NCBI RefSeq assembly: GCF_029277305.1
Contig: NZ_CP119526.1
Source: Guptibacillus hwajinpoensis
GTDB taxonomy: Bacteria > Bacillota > Bacilli > Bacillales > Guptibacillaceae
Length of the DNA: 64,000 nucleotides
Direction: 5' to 3' (one strand)
Shown here: piece by piece, positions 26,437 through 36,677 of the stretch
Layout of the letters: each line of letters begins with the position of its first letter
Numbering within the stretch: the stretch's first letter is position 1
Position numbers and translations under genes: made by a program
Notes under the pieces: model-generated
Database searches by the model: none
What the model was told of the DNA's origin: nothing
What the model saw: the letters and a program-made list of their open reading frames with translations, nothing else

Positions 26437-26544
26437 GTTTTATTTTAATGAACGCAATAAGTTTTCTAAATATTATAAAAATAACTTGCTTCACTGAAGA
26501 AAGAAAGTTACAATGAACCTAGAATAAGACAAGGAGTTAGATAA

Positions 26545-27768
26545 ATGACGAAACTTCGGATAGGAAATAAAGCGTTGATTAAGGATATGAATCGTTCCGT
26601 TGTCATTAATACCATCAGGAAAGTTGGCCCGCTTAGTCGAACTGATATTTCAACTCAGACTGGACTTGGTTTATCTACGATTACCAAAATCGTTGAGGAA
26701 CTAAAGAATAGTAGACTCGTTTTTGAAACTGGCGCTGCGAATTCGACAGGGGGAAGGAGACCGATCTTATTAGAATTTAACAAGCAATACGCTTATGCTG
26801 TTGGCGTCAAAATTATGAAAGACCACCTCGTGTTAGCACTTACAGATTTAGATGCAACTATTATTCACTCACTAGAAGTTCCCTTTCATCCTACAGATTC
26901 TCCCACCGAGATTATACAACTCATCATTCACACCATTGAGCAATTACTTTCGAAACAACAAGTAAAGATCGATCAAGTTGAAGGAATAGGCGTCGCTGTG
27001 TCAGGTCTTGTTGATAGCAAGAAAGGTCTCGTTGTTCGTTCACCTTTATTAGGCTGGGAAGACGTTGCGTTATCTAAACCAATACAAGATGTGTTCCAAA
27101 AACCTGTTTTTATTGATAATGATGTAAACGCTTACACGTATGCAGAAGTCGAAAAAGGACATGGACTCCATCAAAACAATTTCATCTGTGTCTCTATTGG
27201 GGACGGAATTGGGATGAGCATCGTGATTGACCGAAAGCTTTACTCTGGTGAATTTGGCGGTGCTGGTGAGTTTGGTCATACGATTATTCAAGTAGATGGT
27301 AGATCTTGTCACTGTGGGCAGGAAGGTTGTCTTGAGATGTACGCTTCAACGATCGCTCTTGAACAGGAATCTACCGTGTTATTTCGTTCCTATCCAAATT
27401 CAATACTGCTTAACAAGAAATTGACCTTCGACAGTGTTTATGATGCTGCGTTAGCAGGCGATGAGATGGCTATCGTGTTGTTTGATAAGCTTGGTTATTA
27501 TTTAGGAATTGGATTAATCAACGCGATTAATAGCTTTAATCCTGGAACAATCGTCCTTATTGGAGAAGGGATGATCGCTCAGGAGTATTTTTTGCCAACG
27601 GCTATTACGAAGGCGAAGAAGAATTTCTTCTATCATGACCGCTATGAAACGAAGGTTTTGATTTCTAGGCTAGGTAATGATGCATGGGTGAAGGGTGCAG
27701 CGATTCTCGCTATTAATCAACTTTTTCAACCACCTATCTATGAATCAACACCATCATTATTAAGTTAA
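26545..27768 (+). CDS. ROK-family transcriptional regulator, XylR-like
   Basis: 407 residues, AAGGAG before the ATG. N-terminal winged helix (about 18-60, GPLSRTDISTQTGLGLSTIT) followed by a ROK sugar-kinase-like domain. The zinc site C255-H-C257...C262 (CHCGQEGCLE) and GAGEFGHT are intact. No full kinase function is needed for such repressors, which release DNA on sugar binding. It is the first gene of a colinear cluster of transporter and glycosidase genes, 20 bases before the first permease, so it most likely represses that operon and itself. Inducer unknown. Confidence 0.85.
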   Translation: MTKLRIGNKALIKDMNRSVVINTIRKVGPLSRTDISTQTGLGLSTITKIVEELKNSRLVFETGAANSTGGRRPILLEFNKQYAYAVGVKIMKDHLVLALTDLDATIIHSLEVPFHPTDSPTEIIQLIIHTIEQLLSKQQVKIDQVEGIGVAVSGLVDSKKGLVVRSPLLGWEDVALSKPIQDVFQKPVFIDNDVNAYTYAEVEKGHGLHQNNFICVSIGDGIGMSIVIDRKLYSGEFGGAGEFGHTIIQVDGRSCHCGQEGCLEMYASTIALEQESTVLFRSYPNSILLNKKLTFDSVYDAALAGDEMAIVLFDKLGYYLGIGLINAINSFNPGTIVLIGEGMIAQEYFLPTAITKAKKNFFYHDRYETKVLISRLGNDAWVKGAAILAINQLFQPPIYESTPSLLS

Positions 27769-27787
27769 TCTGCAAAGGAGGGATATT

Positions 27788-28672
27788 GTGGTTGGTGATA
27801 AAGGTGTTAAAAAATTTCTAGTGATCTGTTTATTTCTACTTCCAAACTTTGCAGGATTCATCTTTTTCATTGGGATCCCGATCTTTGCCTCATTTGGTCT
27901 AAGCTTCACCGAATGGGATTTAATTTCAGATCCTTCATGGATCGGTTTGGAGAACTATAAAGCGCTGCTGCATGATGAGGAGTTTAAGTCGGCGCTCGTT
28001 CACACGCTGTATTTCATAGTTGGTTACTTGCCGTTAGTGATGACGGGAGCACTCGCGATCGCGTTAATTCTAAACAAGAAAATCAAAGGACGAGTCTTTT
28101 TCAGAGCAGCTTATTTCGTACCGGTGATTACGTCATGGGTAGCAGTTTCACTCATTTGGAAATGGTTGTTTAATCCTACATACGGACTTATCAATTACGG
28201 ATTGTCTTTAATTGGAGTAGCAGGACCTGCTTGGCTACAGGATCCAACATGGGCAATGCCTGCTATTATTCTAACAAGCGTTTGGAAAGATCTTGGTTTT
28301 GTAATGGTTATTTACTTAGCAGGGTTACAAGGCATATCCCCTACATTCTACGAGGCAGCTGATATGGACGGAGCCTCACCTACACAGAAATTCCGTCACA
28401 TCACACTTCCACTCCTTAGTTCAACTACATTCTTTGTTTTAATTATTTCACTCATTAATTCATTTCAAGTATTCGATCAGGTCATGATCATGACAGGTGG
28501 AGGACCTGCTGGCTCTACATCTGTTCTTGTTGAGAGGATCTACAAGCATGCGTTTGAATACTACGAGATGGGCTATGCATCTGCCGTTTCCTGGGTTCTT
28601 TTCTTCATTATCTTTATCGTGACCGTTGTTCAAATGAAATTCCAGAAAAGGTGGGTGGATTATGGAAATTAG
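27788..28672 (+). CDS. Sugar ABC transporter permease, MalF/UgpA type
   Basis: 294 residues from a GTG with AAAGGAGGG 7 bases upstream. Six hydrophobic segments and the binding-protein-dependent transport signature EAADMDGASPTQKFRHITLPLL, which docks the ATPase. Overlaps the next permease gene by 11 bases, so they are translated as a pair. Imports an oligosaccharide delivered by the lipoprotein at 29656. Confidence 0.9.
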   Translation: MVGDKGVKKFLVICLFLLPNFAGFIFFIGIPIFASFGLSFTEWDLISDPSWIGLENYKALLHDEEFKSALVHTLYFIVGYLPLVMTGALAIALILNKKIKGRVFFRAAYFVPVITSWVAVSLIWKWLFNPTYGLINYGLSLIGVAGPAWLQDPTWAMPAIILTSVWKDLGFVMVIYLAGLQGISPTFYEAADMDGASPTQKFRHITLPLLSSTTFFVLIISLINSFQVFDQVMIMTGGGPAGSTSVLVERIYKHAFEYYEMGYASAVSWVLFFIIFIVTVVQMKFQKRWVDYGN

Positions 28673-29540
28673 TACAAAACAACAGCAAGTCAAGACCGCG
28701 CAATCTACTAAACGATCCTTTGGCACGATCCTCAAAAAGGGATTATTCTATCTCATTCTTATTTTAGGTGCGCTTGTGATGATCGTTCCATTTGTGTGGA
28801 TGATCTCAACCTCTCTTAAAACACAGGGTGCGACGATGGTACTGCCACCTGAGATTATTCCAAGTGACATTAATTGGGGCAACTACATGAAAGTGACGCA
28901 GGCCTTTCCTGTTCTACGATTTTTAGGAAATAGTTTATTAGTAGCCTCTGTGTCAACAGTTGGTCAGCTTATTCTCTGTTCGATGGCTGCTTATGCATTT
29001 GCGCGATTGAAATTCAGAGGACGAGATTTTCTCTTCTTATTGTATTTGGCAACGCTGATGGTACCCGCACAGGTGACGATGACGCCACAGTTTATTCTCA
29101 TGAAATATCTAGGCTGGATTAATACGTATGAAGGACTGATTCTACCAGGAATGTTTAACGCATTTGGAACTTTTCTACTCCGACAATTTTTCATAAGCAT
29201 TCCACGGGAGCTAGAGGAAGCGGCATTCATCGATGGGGCGAGTCACTTTCGAGTGTACTGGCAGATTATCCTTCCACTTGCGAAGCCTGCCCTCGCTACG
29301 CTAACCGTGTTTGCTTTTATGCAGTCATGGAACAACTTCTTATGGCCGCTCATTATTGTAAGTGATTCTGATATGATGACCCTTCCACTTGGGCTATCGA
29401 TGTTACAAGGTAGGTGGGAAACGGATTGGAACTTAATGATGGCGGGTGTTGTGATTAGTGTTCTACCTGTATTAGCCGTGTATTTATTCGCACAAAATTA
29501 CTTCATTCAGGGATTAACAATGGGTGGTTTAAAGGAGTAG
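28662..29540 (+). CDS. Sugar ABC transporter permease, MalG/UgpE type
   Basis: 292 residues, six membrane segments, EAA loop EEAAFIDGASHFRVYWQI, and the MalG-type C-terminus (FIQGLTMGGLKE). Forms the heterodimeric channel with the upstream permease. No ATPase gene is present in the cluster; in Bacilli a shared MsmX-type ATPase usually serves such transporters. Confidence 0.9.
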   Translation: MEISTKQQQVKTAQSTKRSFGTILKKGLFYLILILGALVMIVPFVWMISTSLKTQGATMVLPPEIIPSDINWGNYMKVTQAFPVLRFLGNSLLVASVSTVGQLILCSMAAYAFARLKFRGRDFLFLLYLATLMVPAQVTMTPQFILMKYLGWINTYEGLILPGMFNAFGTFLLRQFFISIPRELEEAAFIDGASHFRVYWQIILPLAKPALATLTVFAFMQSWNNFLWPLIIVSDSDMMTLPLGLSMLQGRWETDWNLMMAGVVISVLPVLAVYLFAQNYFIQGLTMGGLKE

Positions 29541-29655
29541 GCCTTCGTTTCTTTTAACAAAATTGAGAACGCATTCAAGGTGGTGGTGCAAAGAACTATT
29601 TCTTAAATGAGTTCAGTAACAGGGGAGTCTATTAAAGAAAAAGGGGAGCTTACAC

Positions 29656-30933
29656 ATGAAAAAGTTGTTTTCAAAAATAACAATTCTAACATTGCTATTA
29701 CTAGCTGTAGCTGGATGTTCTGCTGAATCAGATGCGACACAGGATTCAGGAACAGAAGACGGTCAGATTACACTCGATTATTTCACTTTCACGCCAGGGG
29801 AAGCACATGAGGAAGATTTAAAGAAGATGATTGAAGAATTCGAAAGCCAAAATCCGACGATTAAGATCAATTACGAGATGGCAGCATTTGATGATTACTT
29901 TACAAAGCTTCAAACGCGTCTAGCAGGTGGGGACGCGCCTGATACGTTTGAGCTTAACTATGAGAATTTCGTTAACTACGCTTCTAAAGGCGCTTTGAAA
30001 GAATTGGATTCACTGATCAAAGAAGATAGCGACTTCAGTCCTGACCAGTTGAATCAGCAGGCTTATGAAGCATTTCAGCACGATGGTAAGCAATACGGTA
30101 TGGTAGAGAGCTTTTCGAATGTAGTGATGTTCTACAACAAAGATCTTTTCGATGAAGCAGGAGTTGACTACCCTGCAGCAGATTGGACATGGGATGAGGA
30201 ACTTGCAGCAGCAGAAAAGCTAACAGATCAGAAGGAAGGTATCTGGGGCACGTATGCACCGTTTCAGTTCTGGGAGTTCTATAAGACGATCGCACAAAAT
30301 GGTGGTGCTGTTTTAAATGAAGATAAGACGGAAGCGACTGTTAATAGCCCTGAGAATATTGAAGCCCTACAATGGATGGCAGATAAGGTGAACAAGTATG
30401 AAGTGACTCCTTCAGATGAATCTATGTCGGGTCAGTCAGATAGCGATCTTTTTCTAAATGGAAAAGTAGCTATGCTACGTACTGGTATCTGGATGATGGA
30501 CTCGTTTAAAGAAGCGGACTTTAACTGGGATATCGCCCTCGAGCCAGGAAATACGCAAAAAGCGCATCACTTCTTCGCAAATGGACTCGCTGTATCGAAA
30601 GATAGTGAGCATCCTGAAGCAGCATGGAAATGGTTAAAGTTCATGAGTGCTAGTGAAGAAGCAGCACAAATACGCATTGATAGTTCATGGGAGCTTCCGG
30701 CTGTAAGCAATGATGCATTAGTGCAAGATTACATTGACCAGACACCTCCTGAAAGTAGAGAAGTCGTCTTTGAAGCACTCGACACATTGGTCGTCCCACC
30801 AGTTATTGAAGATTGGAATAAGCTAACTGACGCATTCACTCAGGAACTGGATCAGGTTAAGCTTGGTGACAAATCTCCAGAGGAAGCATTGAACGATTTG
30901 CAGCCAACGATTCAAAAGTTGATTTCTGAATAA
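29656..30933 (+). CDS. Sugar-binding extracellular lipoprotein (family 1 SBP)
   Basis: 425 residues with a lipoprotein signal (lipobox VAGC, Cys 21) and an acidic linker. The mature part is a CUT1-type carbohydrate-binding protein: ITLDYFTFTPGE start, DAPDTFELN, and a C-terminal ...PEEALNDLQPTIQKL helix. Captures the substrate outside for the two permeases. A 12-bp hairpin after the stop (30942-30978) probably makes the SBP transcript more abundant than the downstream glycosidases. Confidence 0.9.
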   Translation: MKKLFSKITILTLLLLAVAGCSAESDATQDSGTEDGQITLDYFTFTPGEAHEEDLKKMIEEFESQNPTIKINYEMAAFDDYFTKLQTRLAGGDAPDTFELNYENFVNYASKGALKELDSLIKEDSDFSPDQLNQQAYEAFQHDGKQYGMVESFSNVVMFYNKDLFDEAGVDYPAADWTWDEELAAAEKLTDQKEGIWGTYAPFQFWEFYKTIAQNGGAVLNEDKTEATVNSPENIEALQWMADKVNKYEVTPSDESMSGQSDSDLFLNGKVAMLRTGIWMMDSFKEADFNWDIALEPGNTQKAHHFFANGLAVSKDSEHPEAAWKWLKFMSASEEAAQIRIDSSWELPAVSNDALVQDYIDQTPPESREVVFEALDTLVVPPVIEDWNKLTDAFTQELDQVKLGDKSPEEALNDLQPTIQKLISE

Positions 30934-30941
30934 ATCCATTC

Positions 30942-30978
30942 GTGCGAACTGAAACAAGTAGTCACCTTCAGTTCGCAC
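30942..30978 (+). terminator. Intercistronic hairpin (attenuator or mRNA-stabilising)
   Basis: Perfect 12-base stem GTGCGAACTGAA/TTCAGTTCGCAC without a proper T-tract, between the SBP gene and the first glycosidase. Partial termination or 3'-end protection fits its position. Confidence 0.7.
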
Positions 30979-31003
30979 TCTATTAAAAGGAGGAACATGC
31001 CAA

Positions 31004-32851
31004 ATGAAAAAAACTAGCTACCTGCCGACTGGGAACGAACAAGTGTCTATTCCAACTCTAGCTACTGACGGAAGTATTGAGAATATCAACGTCTTGAGTA
31101 TGAAATATCGAGGGATACTGGAGCTTTGTGGCTCGAAAGAAAAACCGTTCTTAAAGCCAGTTGTAACGATCGATAATGGAACGATCGAGTGGGACTTCGA
31201 ATGGGGGCGAGAAGATTACTGGATTCCAACTTTTAACGGAAGGTCGAATCAGCTTCTGTTTGAAGGAGAAATTGTAAGCCCGGTTGAAGAAAGAGGGTTT
31301 TATTATCATCTCTCTCTGACGAATGAAAGTGATGTAGTAAAAGTGGCCGAATGGGGAATGGAAGGAAATTGGTTAGAAACGTTACATACGATTAATGAAA
31401 GCAAGAAAGTGAACGCGACAAAGAGTGTGTATGAAAGTGATTGGAATGGATCTTTCTTATTTGAGCTCTCCAATGAAGCCCCTTTTCTTTCTTTTGCTCC
31501 GATGACGAGCACTCCTTTAGATATTGCTACGTATTCTCACGAAGATGACAATATCACGTTCAACTTAAAGCAAAACCTAACGTTAGCTCCAGGTGAGAAA
31601 AGAAAATTATGTTTCTACTGGGGAGTAGGTCTTGAGGAAGTTGGAGCAGCAACATCAGCAAAAGAGATGTTGAGAAGGGGAACAGATTATTTAAAGGTTA
31701 ATATGAAGAACTGGCTTCAGAAAAGAGTTCAAACAACAGGCGATCAGGCGCTTGATGAGGTCATGAATCTCAATTTGTTTTTCAATTACTTCTTTGCAAC
31801 TGGGAAAACCTTAGATACGGAAGAAGATGTTCTCGTTACATCAAGAAGCCCTCGTTATTATGTTAGCGCTGCTTATTGGGACCGGGATAGTTTGCTATGG
31901 AGTTTTCCATCCATTCTAATGACAGATCCGAAGCGCGCGAAGAGCATGCTTGATTATGTTTTCACCATACAGCGACGGAATATCGGTGTTCATAGTCGGT
32001 ATATTGATGGAGTGGTTCTTGAGCCTGGATTCGAGTTGGATGAATTATGTGCCCCTCTTATTGCGCTCGATAGCTATATTCAGCATACGGGAGACTGGGC
32101 ATACCTTAACCGTGAGTATGTCAGTGGAAGTATCATGGAGATTCTTGAAAAGATCCATGAGCATAAGCATGAAGCAATTGACTTATATGATACGTTCCTA
32201 CAGCCAACGGATGACCCGATTGTGTATCCTTACCTAACTTACAATAATGTACTTGTTTGGAGAGTGATGCAGATTGTTGCTCGCTATGCTGACAAATCGA
32301 TTGTGCATTTAGAATCAAGTAATCTTCTACGTCAGGCTGAATCGATAAAGCAAGCGATATATAAACATACCGTTATCGAGGAAGAGACTGGACCTAGTTT
32401 TGCGTGGTCAGTTGATTTGAATGGCAACTACAATGTTTACGATGAGCCACCTGGGAGTCTGCAGCTCCTCGTGTATTACGGATTCTGCAAATCTAATGAT
32501 GCGATTTATCAAAACACCTTACGCCTTATTCGATCTGACCGCTTTTCATACGCGTTTGTTGGAAAACCGTTTGAAGAACTTGGATGTGCGCATGCTAACC
32601 ACCCTTGGGTGTTAAGTATTGCAAACAGTTTCTTATCAGGTAGAGAAGAGAAAGCACGTGATCTGATCCTGCGCACAGAAATGGATGGTGGGATCGCGTG
32701 TGAGAGTATCGATGAATACACGGGTGAGCCACGTACTGGTCATCATTTCGCAACTTGTGCAGGTTTTCTAGCCTTTTCGATATACCATGCGTTTGGCAAA
32801 GGACCAAAGCTGGATTGGACTCAAGCAGTGGAGGCTGAACAACACGGTTGA
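31004..32851 (+). CDS. Six-hairpin (alpha/alpha)6 glycoside hydrolase
   Basis: 615 residues, AAAGGAGG upstream, no signal peptide, therefore cytoplasmic. About 230 N-terminal residues form a beta-rich domain (...APGEKRKLCFYWGVG), followed by an (alpha/alpha)6 barrel with the signature YWDRDSLLWSFPSIL and acidic residues (EPGFELDELCAPL; ETGPSFAWSVD) placed as in GH63/GH15/GH37-like six-hairpin enzymes. It should cleave the imported oligosaccharide. The exact GH family and linkage could not be decided from sequence alone; amylo-alpha-1,6-glucosidase-like or GH125-like are alternatives. Confidence 0.75.
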   Translation: MKKTSYLPTGNEQVSIPTLATDGSIENINVLSMKYRGILELCGSKEKPFLKPVVTIDNGTIEWDFEWGREDYWIPTFNGRSNQLLFEGEIVSPVEERGFYYHLSLTNESDVVKVAEWGMEGNWLETLHTINESKKVNATKSVYESDWNGSFLFELSNEAPFLSFAPMTSTPLDIATYSHEDDNITFNLKQNLTLAPGEKRKLCFYWGVGLEEVGAATSAKEMLRRGTDYLKVNMKNWLQKRVQTTGDQALDEVMNLNLFFNYFFATGKTLDTEEDVLVTSRSPRYYVSAAYWDRDSLLWSFPSILMTDPKRAKSMLDYVFTIQRRNIGVHSRYIDGVVLEPGFELDELCAPLIALDSYIQHTGDWAYLNREYVSGSIMEILEKIHEHKHEAIDLYDTFLQPTDDPIVYPYLTYNNVLVWRVMQIVARYADKSIVHLESSNLLRQAESIKQAIYKHTVIEEETGPSFAWSVDLNGNYNVYDEPPGSLQLLVYYGFCKSNDAIYQNTLRLIRSDRFSYAFVGKPFEELGCAHANHPWVLSIANSFLSGREEKARDLILRTEMDGGIACESIDEYTGEPRTGHHFATCAGFLAFSIYHAFGKGPKLDWTQAVEAEQHG

Positions 32852-32890
32852 ATCTAGGTTTTGAACAGTATATAGAAGGAGGGGAGAATC

Positions 32891-35800
32891 ATGACAACCA
32901 AAACATCACTGGCTTCTTTGTTTAAAATTCATTTGAAGCAACTTCAAGGTAAAGAAAAGGAAGCTGATCGAATACTTCAAGACTTTTCGCCTAATGAAGA
33001 ATCATCTTATTGTGAAATGGTTTTGTGGTTATGGGCACTAACAGAGCAGGTTGGGCGATTTGAGGAGAAGTCGCTTTTAAAAACCTATGAAGCTACCATA
33101 AAACGAGGAATAACTAGAGTTGATTCTGAATGGAATAAGTCTCATAGTTCCCTGTGGGAAGAGGAGCGGCTGGGAATTCATACGTCTGTTGTTAGTTTAT
33201 CTTATGCTGCTCTTATGGGACTCAAAAATCAAGGTTCACTAACGGAGCTTCAGCCTCTGTTAACAACGATTCGTGATTCTATTTTTGAGCATCATCTAGC
33301 AGGGGGCATGCTGCTGCGTTCCCGAGAAATAAAGGACGTGGCAATCGAACAGTTATTTGCAGTTATGCCGTTTGGTCTTTTTTCGCCAGAGGACCTTGTT
33401 ATGGTGGAAGCGGTTAAAGAGATAGAAGAACGACTTGTTACTGATGAAGGTGTTTTTCCATACCGAGGTGCTCATAAGCCATCTGCTAGCAGTGCAATGC
33501 TATTATCATGGTATTTCTATGAAAAAGGTACGGTGCATAAGGCTCGTCATTACTATAAAGTAGCAAAGCTGACAGACAACCAAAACGATTCATTTTATAA
33601 CGTGTTAGAAGCGATTGTTTCGGAGTATATGACAGAACAGCTACAGGAAGGTGAAGCAATCATCCATCATCAGCCTTACGGTCACGATAATCCGTACAAA
33701 CAGATTGCAATAGAACGTGCACCAAGGGATCCTGAAGTCGGAGAAACGGTCACGGTACGGAGTCAACTTATTGGAATTGATCATAATGAAGTCATTGAAC
33801 TGTTGTTGTTTAGTGATAATGGCACCGAAACAACTTCAGTTCCATGCGCATGGATTAAAGAAGAGAACGATATTATCTGGCAGGGATCTCTTACTAGCAA
33901 TGCTAGCACTGTAACATATTGGTTTGAAGCTACTACAGAAAACAGTTGTGTAAAAAGTGAGCGCTATGTACTGAACTATTACCAGCGTGTTGCATTAAAA
34001 AGGTTTGAAAAAGTCGCAAAGGATGCTGACTTTCTATGGTTATGTGGAGCAACCGAAACGCGGAATGCTTACGTTTTTTTCGGTAAGTCTGGAGAATTTG
34101 GAATAACACATGAAGATCCAAATCTATCTTTTCAAGAAATAACTGGGGAGAAGCGCTATGAATTCGGAGAGACTCAAATTCAGGTCCAGCAAGATTCCTT
34201 TTCAATTAGTAGTGGATCGGAGGTTTTGTTAAGTAGTTACCCTGAATCCACATTTCCAATTGTCGAATGGCTAGAAAATGCTGATGGCTATATTCAACGA
34301 GTGGAGTGGAACTTCCATACGCCATTAGAAGAACGGTTCTTTGGAATGGGTGAGAGATACCATAAGCTTGAGTACCGTGGTGACGAGATTGATTGTTATG
34401 TGTATAACCAATATAGAGATCAAGGCAGTCGAACGTATTTCCCGGTTCCTTTTTTCATTAGTTCAAAGGGATACGGATTATATCTCTCAACGGACCACTA
34501 TTCAGTCTTTGACTTTGCTCACCATTATAGTAATCGACTTAAGATTTGCTGTGATGTTCATAGCCAATTGTTACATTCATCGTTCAATCTCTTTACGGGT
34601 ACACCAAAGGAAATTGTTTCACAGTTTACTTTCCATACAGGGAAACCACAATTACCACCTGTCTGGGCGTTTGGTCCCTGGATGTCTAGCAATAATTGGG
34701 ACCGTGATGCTGTAGTCAGGGAGCAAGTGAGACAAACAAATAAGCACGAAATTCCATCGACCGTTCTTGTTATCGAGCAATGGAGTGATGAAGCGACATA
34801 CTACATTTTTAATGATGCAGAATATGATCTGAAGCCAGGTGGGGAAGCTCATAATTATGAAGACTATCGTTATCCTGCCTCAGGTCGTTGGCCAGATCCT
34901 AAGGAATTGTTCGATGATCTTCATAACAATGGGTTAAAGGTTATTTTATGGCAAATTCCAATTCAGAAGTATTTAAACCGTCAAAAGCATCCACAAAAGG
35001 ATCTTGACGAGAAGCACATGACTGAAGAGGGCTACTGTGTAAAGGATGGGCAAGGAGCACCTTACCGTATAAGAGAAGATTGGTTTAAAGAAAGTCTGCT
35101 GATGGATTTCACTCATCCAGAGGGAAAGAAGTGGTGGTTTCAAAAACGTAAATATCTTATGGATATTGGAGTAGATGGGTTTAAGACAGACGGTGGCGAA
35201 TTTGTTTTTGGACGCGATTTGCAATTCCATGATGGTTCTTCAGGTAGCGAGATGAGGAATCGCTATCCAAATGATTATATTGAAGCTTATTATGATTTTG
35301 CGACAAAACACCATAATGGCGACGCACTTACGTTTAGTCGTGCGGGCTATACTGGAGCACAGAAGTTTCCTGCTCACTGGGCGGGGGATGAACGCTCGAC
35401 ATTTGATGCATTCCGCCACTCGCTTATAGCGGGGTTGTCCTCAGGTAGTTCCGGTATTCCGATTTGGGGCTGGGATCTAGCAGGGTTTAATGGCGACATC
35501 CCCACGGCAGAACTGTTTATTCGTTCCGCTCAAATGGCTGCCTTTAGTCCGATCATGCAATATCACGCAGAGAGTAAAGCGGAGTTTAATCAAGATCGAA
35601 CTCCTTGGAATATCGCTGATCGAACTGGCGATCAACGAGCGATTTCTGGCTATCGAAAGTTTGCGAACTTGCGTATGAATTTATTGCCATACATTTATGA
35701 CCAAGCAAAGGAAGCAACCGAAAAAGGCTATCCACTCATGAGGTCGATGGTGATGGAATATCCGAGTGATGAGAAGGTTTGCGATAATTACGATCAATAT

Positions 35801-36295
35801 TTCTTCGGAAACTCGCTTATGGTCGCGCCAGTTATTGAGGAAGGTTCAGTCGAACGTGACGTTTACTTCCCAGAAGGAACCTGGATCGACTTTTTCACCG
35901 GCGAAGTTATAACCGGACCAATGGTGAAACGTGTTCAAGCCTCCCTTATGGAAATGCCAGTCTATGCTAAAGCAGGGAGTGCTGTTGTAACGAATAGTGA
36001 CGATAACTACGCATTGTGTAGCTGGGTGGGAAATGAGGTTAATCATTATACGAATGTAGCCTTAAGGCTATATCCGATTGAAAAGATGAAGATATCGGTT
36101 GGAGATCATTTAGGCAATGAGTGGCTAGTGGAAGTTGAAGATTCAAAGGATAGGGAACTAGAGATTACGGTTAAAAGTAGTGTCGCGACAACCGTTTTGA
36201 TTCCAGAGAAGTTACTGGAGGGACGTAGCGTTAGGGTGAATGGGAAACAGGCGCACAGTAGAATGAATGGTAGTCTTGTTTTTCATATATCTTAG
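32891..36295 (+). CDS. Bimodular GH31 alpha-glycosidase with N-terminal helical domain
   Basis: 1134 residues, GAAGGAGGGG upstream, no signal peptide. Residues 1-260 are helical and look like half of a six-hairpin barrel or TPR-like module; 265-360 form an Ig-like beta domain (VTYWFEATTEN). From about 375 a GH31 enzyme follows: nucleophile Asp767 in GVDGFKTDGGE, general acid Asp833 in HWAGDERSTFD, and the GIPIWGWDLAGF and PIMQYHAE substrate loops. GH31 retains alpha-glucosidases, alpha-xylosidases and related enzymes; the GHDIGGF-like loop reads WGWDLAGF. The N-terminal extension is not usual for GH31. Ends in a double terminator (36325, 36386). Confidence 0.85.
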   Translation: MTTKTSLASLFKIHLKQLQGKEKEADRILQDFSPNEESSYCEMVLWLWALTEQVGRFEEKSLLKTYEATIKRGITRVDSEWNKSHSSLWEEERLGIHTSVVSLSYAALMGLKNQGSLTELQPLLTTIRDSIFEHHLAGGMLLRSREIKDVAIEQLFAVMPFGLFSPEDLVMVEAVKEIEERLVTDEGVFPYRGAHKPSASSAMLLSWYFYEKGTVHKARHYYKVAKLTDNQNDSFYNVLEAIVSEYMTEQLQEGEAIIHHQPYGHDNPYKQIAIERAPRDPEVGETVTVRSQLIGIDHNEVIELLLFSDNGTETTSVPCAWIKEENDIIWQGSLTSNASTVTYWFEATTENSCVKSERYVLNYYQRVALKRFEKVAKDADFLWLCGATETRNAYVFFGKSGEFGITHEDPNLSFQEITGEKRYEFGETQIQVQQDSFSISSGSEVLLSSYPESTFPIVEWLENADGYIQRVEWNFHTPLEERFFGMGERYHKLEYRGDEIDCYVYNQYRDQGSRTYFPVPFFISSKGYGLYLSTDHYSVFDFAHHYSNRLKICCDVHSQLLHSSFNLFTGTPKEIVSQFTFHTGKPQLPPVWAFGPWMSSNNWDRDAVVREQVRQTNKHEIPSTVLVIEQWSDEATYYIFNDAEYDLKPGGEAHNYEDYRYPASGRWPDPKELFDDLHNNGLKVILWQIPIQKYLNRQKHPQKDLDEKHMTEEGYCVKDGQGAPYRIREDWFKESLLMDFTHPEGKKWWFQKRKYLMDIGVDGFKTDGGEFVFGRDLQFHDGSSGSEMRNRYPNDYIEAYYDFATKHHNGDALTFSRAGYTGAQKFPAHWAGDERSTFDAFRHSLIAGLSSGSSGIPIWGWDLAGFNGDIPTAELFIRSAQMAAFSPIMQYHAESKAEFNQDRTPWNIADRTGDQRAISGYRKFANLRMNLLPYIYDQAKEATEKGYPLMRSMVMEYPSDEKVCDNYDQYFFGNSLMVAPVIEEGSVERDVYFPEGTWIDFFTGEVITGPMVKRVQASLMEMPVYAKAGSAVVTNSDDNYALCSWVGNEVNHYTNVALRLYPIEKMKISVGDHLGNEWLVEVEDSKDRELEITVKSSVATTVLIPEKLLEGRSVRVNGKQAHSRMNGSLVFHIS

Positions 36296-36324
36296 TTGAA
36301 TATCGTTTTATCATTATGAAATAG

Positions 36325-36354
36325 AAGAACTCCTGGAGAGAGGAGTTCTTTTTT
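36325..36354 (+). terminator. Terminator of the oligosaccharide operon (first)
   Basis: Stem AAGAACTCCT/AGGAGTTCTT followed by TTTT. Confidence 0.85.
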
Positions 36355-36385
36355 CGCTTTTGATGCATCATTTAGAGAGAAACTG

Positions 36386-36426
36386 AAAAGAAGTGCTGAT
36401 GAATTGAATCATCAGCACTTCTTTTT
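36386..36426 (+). terminator. Second hairpin terminator
   Basis: Perfect 16-base stem starting AAAAGAAGTGCTGATG with loop AATTGAAT, then TTTT. Insulates the metallophore operon. The stretch 36427-36630 contains no gene. Confidence 0.8.
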
Positions 36427-36631
36427 AGGTAATTAGTCCAGGTCATAACATTTTGCAATAGGGATAAAAATCTTAGAAAGCGTTACTAGATAAAGCATTT
36501 TATCGGTTTGAGTGCTCTTTACATAGTTGAAATGGATTCCGGCATCATAAAAGGGTCTATTGAATCATTTGTATGAAATGAAGCAAAAACTGATTTACAG
36601 AGCGAAAAGACTTACTTATACTTTACTTTAT

Positions 36632-36652
36632 AAATCGAAATCATTTCGGTTT
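36632..36652. promoter_or_regulatory. Zur/Fur-like box upstream of cntL
   Basis: The palindrome TCGAAATCATTTCGG flanked by AAA and TTT closely matches the Bacillus Zur consensus TCGTAATNATTACGA. It lies 26 bases before the cntL start, where repressor binding would block transcription. Zinc-responsive control is known for the S. aureus cnt operon. Fur remains an alternative. Confidence 0.65.
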
Positions 36653-36677
36653 AAAACTGAGAAGTGAGGTGACTTTT

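Noticed and set aside
29557..29573. TGAGAACGCATTCA near the binding-protein gene, considered as a CcpA cre site
   Set aside because: Two mismatches at conserved positions and position after the permeases; not better than chance.
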